Shown in pieces: positions 1 to 5,768 of a stretch of DNA of 8,455 nucleotides. The notes under the pieces were generated by a model. It was not told the origin of the DNA. It did not search any database and was given only the letters and a program-made list of their open reading frames with translations. The position numbers and the translations under genes are program-made. This DNA comes from an uncultured Bacillus sp. (GTDB lineage Bacteria > Bacillota > Bacilli > Bacillales > Cytobacillaceae), in contig CALCRD010000526.1 of NCBI GenBank assembly GCA_937894355.1, forward strand, positions 1-8,455, given 5' to 3'. Each line of letters starts with the position of its first letter. The first letter of the stretch is position 1.

Positions 1-607
1 TAATACCTTCCCATATTCTAAAATCATCTATTGCACCACTGAATTGACTCCAAGCGGTTCCTTTAGGGCGAACCCTGATGCCATAATTTCCATAATCTCC
101 AGACGGATCAAGGTATCTAGGAGGAGGTATATTTGCAAAGATAGAATACTCTCTTTCCTTTACCCCATTTATGTACATACGAAGCGTTGCATCAATGCCA
201 TCCCATGTAAATCCAAGGCGCACCCATTCATTTAACGAAATTGCTGTTTCAGTTGTTCTAGCTATAGGATAGTCATCTCCTTCTATTCTTACAGCCAACT
301 GGAATTGTCCAGTATCTCTTACACGAATCTGCCATCCTCTTCCTACTGCAACAACAGTGTAGGCGGTGGGATACTCATTTAATTTGAATCTTACTTCAAC
401 CGATACTTGTTCTTTTACATCTAACTTTGAGCCTTCAGAATAAAGGTAAGTAATTCCTTCACCCGATTCATTAGTCCATTCTATTGCATACCCTGTCTTT
501 CGACTGGTCCAAGTCCCATTGTTTATTTGACCATCGAAACCATTCCCACTACTATCTTGAGCGATTATTTCATTATCTTTATTATCAAACTTCCATTCTA
601 ATACAAG
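1..607 (-). repeat. Repeat unit 4, LamG part only (residues 1196-1397), cut by window edge
   Basis: LamG4 is complete to its closing GAIDDFRIWEGI motif, where the window ends; an FN3 domain would be expected next. Its first part is almost identical to the start of LamG2 and its last part to the end of LamG1. It has Tyr where LamG1-3 have Cys in the motif GIT(C/Y)LYS. How many units follow is unknown. Confidence 0.9.
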
Positions 608-3600
608 ATCTGTCTCACCAAGGTCACGTTTCTCCATAGTGACATCTAAAGTTAAATCCTGTTCAGCATTTACCGAAAGTACTCTTTCTGCTGAATGAAA
701 CCCGCCTTTCCTAAAGACAACAACATAATCACCCTCTAAAATGTCTTCTAAAAGATAATAACCCTCTGAGTCTGTTAGGGATGATCGATTATCTACTTGA
801 ACAAGTACGTTATCCAATACAACCCATGAACCCTCTTCTAAACATCCTATTCTACCCTGTATACTTCCAATTCCTGAAAATAATACTACAGTTTCGGCTC
901 CTTCATTACCATATTGATCTAAGGCTGTAACTGCATAATTCCAACTTTTTCTACCACAATCTGGATCTAGTGCAGTAAAACCTGTGACATTTGAAATAAG
1001 TTCTCTCTCCTCATTATTAACAGGAGAATACCTATATATATTATAGGAAGCGGCATCGGTGCCATCCGCGCAATATGCTTTTTCCCATGTTAGAACTGCT
1101 CCATCATCTGTTCGATCTATATTAAGATTATTAACTTCGGCAGGTGGTTCCCAATAATCTATCCAGTCTGTTCTAATACCTTCCCATATTCTAAAATCAT
1201 CTATTGCACCATTAAATTGACTCCAAGCAATACTCTCAGGGCGAATCCTGATACCGTAGTTTCCATAATCTCCAGATGGATCAAGATACCTGGGAGAAGG
1301 TTTATCGTCAAATATCGTTCTTTCCCTTACCATTACCCCATTGATGTAGACTTTTGCTAACGCATCTATTCCATCCCAAGCAAATCCGATACGTACCCAT
1401 TCGTTTAGTGGGATTGTATACCCAGGAGGAGTGGCTATCGGCGAAGTACCTTCTATTTGTATAGCAATCCTTAAGTCTCCGTTATTGTAAACACGAATCT
1501 GCCAACCTCTTCCTACTGCGATAGTAGTATAGCCGCTGGTAGGATACTCGTTTAATTTAACTCTTACTTCAACAGATACCTGTTCTTTTATATCTAGCTT
1601 CGATTCTTCCGAATAAAGGCAGGTTATTCCTTCACCAGATTCATCCGTCCATTCTATTGCATGGCCTGCATTTCGTCTGATCCAGGTTCCATTATTTATT
1701 TGACCATTAAAAGCATTTTCACTGCTATCTTGAACAATAGTTTGATTAGCTTTATCATCAAATTTCCACTCTAACACTAGCTTAGGTTCAGCAATAATGC
1801 GATCCATCGTTAATTCTAAAAAAAGATCCTGATCTGCGCCTAAAGAGACTTCAATCTCATTTGTCTTAAACCCACTTTTATTGAAAGTAACAATATAATC
1901 CCCTTCCACTATATTTTCTAGGAGATATTGACCCTCCGAATTTGATAAACATGTTAGCTCTCCTATTTTGACTTGAACATGTTCTATAGCTATCCATTGT
2001 TCACCATCTAAATACCCGATGGTTCCTTGTATACTTCCAATTCCCGGTAATAAAACTATTGTTTCGGCTCCTTCATTGCCATATTGATCCAATGCGGTAA
2101 CTGCATAATACCATTTTTTCCTACCACAGTCTGGATTTAGTGCAGTAAAACCTGTAACATTTGTAATAAGTTCTCTCTCCTCATTATTACCAGGAGAATA
2201 CCTATATATATTATAGGAAGCGGCATCGGTGCCATCCGCGCAATATGCTTTTTCCCATTTTAGAACTGCCCCACTATCTGTTCGATCTATGTTAAGATTT
2301 TTAACTACAGTGGGAGGCTCCCAATAATCTTTCCAGTCTGTTCTAATTCCATCCCAGATTCTCAAATCATCTATTGCACCACTGAATTGGCTCCACGCGG
2401 CGCCTTCAGGTCGAATCCTGATACCGTAGTTTCCATAAACACCAGATGGATCAAGGTATCTTGGGGGCGATTTGTCTGCAAACATTTGAAATTCACGTTG
2501 CATTATCCCGTTAATATATACACGTAATAATGCATTAACCCCATCCATTGTAAAACCAACTCGCACCCACTCGTTTAACGGTATGTTACCTTGTCCTCTA
2601 GCTATCGGAGAACCTTCAACTTGTATAGCTATAGATAATTCACCGTTATTTTTAACACGAATTTGCCAACCCCCACCTGCAGCAATAACAGAATAGTTTT
2701 TAGTGGGAAACTCATTTAATTTAAATCTTACTTCAACTGAAACTTGTTCTTTGATATTTAACTTTGACCCTTCGGAGTAGAGGCATGTGATTCCTTCACC
2801 AGGTTCATCCGCCCATTCTATTGCATGGCCTGCATTTCGTCTGGTCCAGGTTCCATTATTTATTTGACCACCAAAACTATTCCCACTACTATCTTGAGCG
2901 ATTATTTCATTATCTCTATTATCAAACTTCCATTCTAATACAAGATCTGCCTCACCAAGGTCACGTCTCTCCATAGTGACATCTAAAGTTAAATCCTGTT
3001 CAGCACTTACCGAAAGTACTCTTTCTGCTGAATGAAACCCACCTTTCCTAAAGATAACAACATAATCACCCTCTAAAATGTCTTCTAAAAAATAATAACC
3101 CTCTGAGTCTGTTAAGGATGATCGATTATCTATTTGGACAAGTACGTTATCCAACACAACCAATGAACCCTCTTCTAAACATCCTATTCTACCCCGTATA
3201 CTTCCAATTCCTGGCAATAATACTACAGTTTCGGCTCCTTCATTACCATATTGATCCAAGGCTGTAACTGCATAATTCCATTTTTTCCTACCACAATCTG
3301 GATCCAGTGCAGTAAAACCTGTGACACTAGAAATAAGTTCTCTCTCCTCATTGTTACCAGGAGAATACCTATATATATTATAGGAAGCGGCATCGGTGCC
3401 ATCCACGCAATATGCTTTTTCCCATGTTAGAACTGCTCCATCATCTGTTCGATCTATATTAAGATTATTAACTTCGGCAGGTGGTTCCCAATAATCTATC
3501 CAGTCTGTTCTAATACCTTCCCATATTCTAAAATCATCTATTGCACCACTGAATTGACTCCAAGCAGCACCTTTAGGGCGAACCCTGATGCCATAGTTTC

Positions 3601-4192
3601 CATAATCACCAGATGGATCAAGATCCCGAAGAGTTACGTTCTGGAAAAGGGAATACTCTTTTTCCATTACACCATTCATATACAAACACAATATCCCTTC
3701 ATTTTCATCCCACGAAAAACCAATACGAACCCATTCATTCAATGGAATCTTTCTAAAGTTCCACCTTGCTATCGGCCAATCATCGCCTTCTACTTGTATA
3801 GCTACACGAAAATCAGCATCAGTAACACGAATTTGCCAGCCTCCTCCTGAAGCGATAACTGTATAACCGCTTGCTGGATATTCATACAATTTAACTTTTA
3901 CCTCTACCGACACCTGTTTTTTTATATCTAGTATTGAGCCGTTTGAATAAAGACAAGTAATTCCTTCGCCAGGTTCATCCGCCCATTCTATTGCATGGCC
4001 TGCATTTCGTCTGATCCAGGTTCCATTATTTATTTGACCATCAAAACTATTTCCGCTACTATCTTGAGCAATCAATTGGTTATCATTATTGTCAAACTTC
4101 CATTCCAATACGAGGTTAGCATCGCTTGCAAAAATATTACCTATTAAAAGCAAAATTAGACTCGCGAAAAATAAAAGTCTGCTTTTATTCAT
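1..4192 (-). CDS. Giant secreted tandem-repeat protein, LamG-FN3-CarboxypepD_reg units (3' end outside window)
   Basis: An ATG at 4192-4190 opens a frame with no stop to the window edge: 1397 codons, C-terminus missing. The start has a strong ribosome site (seven G, 5 bases upstream) and a signal peptide: Lys/Arg at 3-5, hydrophobic core 6-21, likely cleavage after Ala22. From residue 27 the protein is a tandem array with starts at about 27, 417, 805 and 1196. Each unit has a LamG jelly roll (about 200 residues, opening LVLEWKFD, then QDSSGN, ending GAIDDFRIW), an FN3 domain (about 95 residues, with SYNIYR and YAVTALDQYGNEGAE) and a CarboxypepD_reg-like sandwich (about 85 residues, with TDSEGYY.L and GDY.V.F..GGF). 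LamG folds often bind sugars or protein ligands; FN3 and regulatory-like domains usually act as spacers. I infer an adhesin-like surface or extracellular protein. All repeat periods are multiples of three and the frame is intact. No catalytic domain is visible. Domain calls are strong; function and length are open. Confidence 0.93.
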   Translation of the reverse strand, partial: MNKSRLLFFASLILLLIGNIFASDANLVLEWKFDNNDNQLIAQDSSGNSFDGQINNGTWIRRNAGHAIEWADEPGEGITCLYSNGSILDIKKQVSVEVKVKLYEYPASGYTVIASGGGWQIRVTDADFRVAIQVEGDDWPIARWNFRKIPLNEWVRIGFSWDENEGILCLYMNGVMEKEYSLFQNVTLRDLDPSGDYGNYGIRVRPKGAAWSQFSGAIDDFRIWEGIRTDWIDYWEPPAEVNNLNIDRTDDGAVLTWEKAYCVDGTDAASYNIYRYSPGNNEERELISSVTGFTALDPDCGRKKWNYAVTALDQYGNEGAETVVLLPGIGSIRGRIGCLEEGSLVVLDNVLVQIDNRSSLTDSEGYYFLEDILEGDYVVIFRKGGFHSAERVLSVSAEQDLTLDVTMERRDLGEADLVLEWKFDNRDNEIIAQDSSGNSFGGQINNGTWTRRNAGHAIEWADEPGEGITCLYSEGSKLNIKEQVSVEVRFKLNEFPTKNYSVIAAGGGWQIRVKNNGELSIAIQVEGSPIARGQGNIPLNEWVRVGFTMDGVNALLRVYINGIMQREFQMFADKSPPRYLDPSGVYGNYGIRIRPEGAAWSQFSGAIDDLRIWDGIRTDWKDYWEPPTVVKNLNIDRTDSGAVLKWEKAYCADGTDAASYNIYRYSPGNNEERELITNVTGFTALNPDCGRKKWYYAVTALDQYGNEGAETIVLLPGIGSIQGTIGYLDGEQWIAIEHVQVKIGELTCLSNSEGQYLLENIVEGDYIVTFNKSGFKTNEIEVSLGADQDLFLELTMDRIIAEPKLVLEWKFDDKANQTIVQDSSENAFNGQINNGTWIRRNAGHAIEWTDESGEGITCLYSEESKLDIKEQVSVEVRVKLNEYPTSGYTTIAVGRGWQIRVYNNGDLRIAIQIEGTSPIATPPGYTIPLNEWVRIGFAWDGIDALAKVYINGVMVRERTIFDDKPSPRYLDPSGDYGNYGIRIRPESIAWSQFNGAIDDFRIWEGIRTDWIDYWEPPAEVNNLNIDRTDDGAVLTWEKAYCADGTDAASYNIYRYSPVNNEERELISNVTGFTALDPDCGRKSWNYAVTALDQYGNEGAETVVLFSGIGSIQGRIGCLEEGSWVVLDNVLVQVDNRSSLTDSEGYYLLEDILEGDYVVVFRKGGFHSAERVLSVNAEQDLTLDVTMEKRDLGETDLVLEWKFDNKDNEIIAQDSSGNGFDGQINNGTWTSRKTGYAIEWTNESGEGITYLYSEGSKLDVKEQVSVEVRFKLNEYPTAYTVVAVGRGWQIRVRDTGQFQLAVRIEGDDYPIARTTETAISLNEWVRLGFTWDGIDATLRMYINGVKEREYSIFANIPPPRYLDPSGDYGNYGIRVRPKGTAWSQFSGAIDDFRIWEGI
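608..1780 (-). repeat. Repeat unit 3 of the giant protein (residues 805-1195)
   Basis: This unit is 1173 bp (391 codons). LamG3 is about residues 805-1006, FN3-3 about 1010-1105 and the regulatory-like domain about 1106-1190. From 608 to about 1200 it is nearly identical in DNA to unit 1 and the start of LamG2, offset by 2337 bases. LamG3 itself is more like LamG2 than LamG1 near its C-terminal end. Confidence 0.93.
1781..2944 (-). repeat. Repeat unit 2 of the giant protein (residues 417-804)
   Basis: This unit is 1164 bp (388 codons). LamG2 is about residues 417-616, FN3-2 about 620-715 and the regulatory-like domain about 716-800. The FN3 part closely matches units 1 and 3 at DNA level. 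The regulatory-like domain is clearly diverged: it reads IGYLDGEQ where the others read IGCLEEGS, and it carries its Cys elsewhere (LTCLSNSEG). The loop between VEG and PLNEW is shortest here (SPIARGQGNI). Confidence 0.93.
2945..4114 (-). repeat. Repeat unit 1 of the giant protein (residues 27-416)
   Basis: This first unit is 1170 bp (390 codons). LamG1 is about residues 27-228, FN3-1 about 233-328 and the regulatory-like domain about 329-412. LamG1 is the most divergent in its middle: its loop between VEG and PLNEW holds DDWPIARWNFRKI, and it has an extra Cys in CLYMNG. Its last 110 bases closely match the end of LamG4 at the left window edge, exactly 3510 bases away. Confidence 0.93.
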
Positions 4193-4197
4193 AGCCA

Positions 4198-4204
4198 CCC
4201 CCCC
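4198..4204 (-). promoter_or_regulatory. Ribosome binding site with G7 run, giant gene
   Basis: Read on the minus strand, seven consecutive G are followed by TGGCT and then the ATG at 4192. The position fits a Shine-Dalgarno site and supports this start. The run is an unbroken homopolymer, unlike the GGGAGG of the single-LamG gene; slippage here would alter the site without touching the coding frame. Confidence 0.7.
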
Positions 4205-4251
4205 TAGAAATTTATTTATGTAGTTAATACAAACAAAAGGCCTATTCAAGG

Positions 4252-4279
4252 GGCAGGGTCTATAAATAATAACCCTGCC
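4252..4279 (-). promoter_or_regulatory. Perfect 8-bp hairpin in the leader upstream of the giant gene
   Basis: GGCAGGGT at 4252-4259 pairs exactly with ACCCTGCC at 4272-4279 around a 12-base AT-only loop apart from one C/G. It lies 60-87 bases before the start codon. No T run follows on either strand, so an intrinsic terminator is not well supported. It could be a leader RNA structure or a protein-binding site. The inverted repeat is certain; its role is a guess. Confidence 0.4.
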
Positions 4280-4468
4280 AATAACAAAGGAACGAGTTGT
4301 TTAGTCAAATATTAAAACACCAAAGTTGTGGATCTTGAAAAATGGTATTAGTCCAGGAACTAACTATATTACCTTGCGTTTTTTGCTCTTGCGCTAGATA
4401 TATCAGCTATTACTCACCCTTTTCGTCGCGGTTCAAAAGGAAGCAAAAGAAATTTCCTGGCTACCCAT

Positions 4469-4485
4469 TTTCAAACCGTTTGAAA
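4469..4485. repeat. 17-bp palindrome, operator-like
   Basis: TTTCAAAC and GTTTGAAA flank a single central base, giving perfect 8-base arms. The centre is too tight for an RNA hairpin loop, so a dimeric DNA-binding protein site is more plausible than an RNA structure. It lies about 280 bases upstream of the giant gene and has no second copy that I can see in the window. Confidence 0.35.
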
Positions 4486-4756
4486 TAACACCTTGCAATA
4501 TGACATTCCATCCTGCATCAAACATCACCCGAACCATGCAAAATGCTTCCTGTTTTTGCCTAAGATTCAGTATAAAATGTTAATAGGTATCTCTTTAAGC
4601 TCCATATATCTGAGTCGTTGATATTATTGTTATGTACATTTTTTGCGACATAGGCGAGTTAAACCTTTGGTTTGTTTGATGCTATTTTTCATCTCTTGAT
4701 ATAACCCTAGGTATAATTGCCGTTTTATTTCATTATACTTCCTTTAGGGTCATCTA

Positions 4757-4954
4757 TTACAGAGCCAGAGTCTCTGCTTCTGCCTTGATAAAACCTTTGG
4801 GTAGTGTTAAAATTTTGCCTTTTTTCGAGAGACAGAGCCATCTTCCATAACTTTTAAAGTAACAACCAAATTTTTTATATGTATTGTTGCTGTTCAACAG
4901 CTGCCATTCACGAATTTTTATATTCAATATACTTTGTTCTTCATTGCCTTTCAA
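4757..4954 (-). CDS. Unassigned 65-residue reading frame, possible small gene or gene remnant
   Basis: I do not recognise this frame. It would start at a TTG at 4954 that overlaps the end of the single-LamG gene by 14 bases, and it ends at a TAA. It does not lie opposite a gene for most of its length, so it is not simply a shadow. The translation is rich in aromatics and alternating hydrophobics (KKFGCYFKSYGRWLCLSKKG, then LTLPKGF), with two Cys and no signal peptide, unlike its neighbours. There is no ATG and no ribosome site before the TTG, so translation would need coupling to the upstream gene. It may be a fragment of an older gene in the decayed spacer, or chance. Confidence 0.25.
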   Translation of the reverse strand: MKGNEEQSILNIKIREWQLLNSNNTYKKFGCYFKSYGRWLCLSKKGKILTLPKGFIKAEAETLAL

Positions 4955-5729
4955 GCTCAGATAGTCTACCTAAATCAAAACTACTCTTTACCCCTTTCCA
5001 TACTTTTACTCCACCAATTGCCCCGATAAAATTATCATTTGCTTTTTTTCCTAGACCTTTTGTCAAATCCGGTCGAATTGCAAACTCATATTTGTTTGTT
5101 ATTAGCCTAAAATCATCTGTATATTCAGGATTGAAGACCCTCCCATAAGGCTTTCCATTTATATAAGAAGTAAATGCTCTTGTTTTACTATCATAAGACC
5201 AAGCGATATGGTTCCATTTATTGAGGGGTATTTTCCCTTTCTTGCTACCAAGACCAATAAAACTTGAGCTTTTACCAATACATATTCCAACATCCATAGT
5301 TCCATCAGGATAAATTCTGAGTCGCCAAGTCCCATCTTGTGCTATAAAGTCACAGTCTCTATGATCGCCATAGATATTTCCCTCATGAAATTCCGTAAGT
5401 TTTATCCACATTTCAACTGTAATTGCGTCATCAATATTTAACTTATCATACGACTCATAATTTAAGACGATACCACCAATAGAGCCGTCGATCCATTCAA
5501 CGGCATGGGCTTCTCCAAACTTTACCCATTTGCCTCCGATCATAATACCATCATAACCGTTCCCAGAACTATCCTTAATTAAGGAACCTTTCCCTTCCCT
5601 AAACTCCCAATTTAACACTAATTCAGGTTCTTGATTACCTGCATAGCTAGCTTGGAAAAAGAAAAAAACAATAAATATTGTTATCGTCACGAATAAACCA
5701 ACTGTTATACGCCTCAGTCCAACTAACAT
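4941..5729 (-). CDS. Secreted single-LamG-domain protein
   Basis: This encodes 262 residues from an ATG with a good ribosome site (GGGAGG, 7 bases upstream). A signal peptide is clear: Arg6-Arg7, hydrophobic stretch 8-25 with four Phe, and a signal peptidase I site SYA after which cleavage would follow Ala30. Residues about 36-250 form one LamG/concanavalin A-like jelly roll: LVLNWEFREG, DSSGNGYDG, the strand ITVEMWIKL, PLNKWNHIAWSYD, SYINGKPYG, and the closing FIGAIGGVKVWKG. The same landmarks occur in the same order in the giant downstream protein, so the two are paralogous. A charged 15-residue tail follows and no sorting domain is seen. It is the third gene of a tightly spaced cluster, 39 bases after the barrel gene, and probably co-transcribed with it. 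It likely binds a carbohydrate or protein outside the cell or in the periplasm; no catalytic residues of a glycoside hydrolase are evident. Confidence 0.88.
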   Translation of the reverse strand: MLVGLRRITVGLFVTITIFIVFFFFQASYAGNQEPELVLNWEFREGKGSLIKDSSGNGYDGIMIGGKWVKFGEAHAVEWIDGSIGGIVLNYESYDKLNIDDAITVEMWIKLTEFHEGNIYGDHRDCDFIAQDGTWRLRIYPDGTMDVGICIGKSSSFIGLGSKKGKIPLNKWNHIAWSYDSKTRAFTSYINGKPYGRVFNPEYTDDFRLITNKYEFAIRPDLTKGLGKKANDNFIGAIGGVKVWKGVKSSFDLGRLSELERQ

Positions 5730-5768
5730 TTAAAAACCTCCCAAAATATAATTTTACATTTCACCATC

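Larger units (their letters stand above)
4205..4756. other. Gene-poor spacer between the LamG cluster and the giant gene
   Basis: This stretch has no reading frame with convincing length, ribosome site or recognisable motif on either strand. It contains the leader hairpin and the palindrome described separately. One short minus-strand frame at 4537-4433 (34 residues, starting MVRVMFDAGWNV) has a protein-like composition and is open a little further upstream, but it lacks a clear ribosome site and may be a decayed fragment. I see no tRNA, CRISPR array, insertion-sequence ends or good intrinsic terminator. A promoter for the giant gene is expected here, but no strong -35/-10 pair stands out. 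Confidence 0.5.

Noticed and set aside
44..235. Plus-strand frame of 63 residues, with a related frame of 98 residues at 3554-3850
   Set aside because: Both lie antisense to the closing part of LamG4 and LamG1. They resemble each other only because the coding DNA below them is repeated, 3510 bases apart.
1..4114. The tandem repeats considered as a CRISPR array or non-coding satellite
   Set aside because: The period is about 1170 bases, the repeats are one continuous coding frame, and the differences keep the reading frame and domain motifs.
4311..4340. Possible minus-strand promoter (-10 TTTAAT at 4311-4316, -35 TTTCAA at 4335-4340, spacer 18)
   Set aside because: The -35 matches the consensus at only three of six positions, and AT-rich spacers give such matches by chance.
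4661..4800. Exact 10-base direct repeat AAACCTTTGG at 4661-4670 and 4791-4800
   Set aside because: It is short, with no shared flanks and no other mobile-element signs. It is compatible with chance, and I do not call it a target-site duplication.
4885..4912. Inverted repeat GCTGTT/AACAGC just after the single-LamG gene as a terminator
   Set aside because: The loop would be one to three bases and no T run follows on the minus strand.
4879..5148. Plus-strand frame of 89 residues
   Set aside because: It is mostly antisense to the single-LamG gene, which has a signal peptide, ribosome site and clear domain homology. No ribosome site supports the plus-strand frame.
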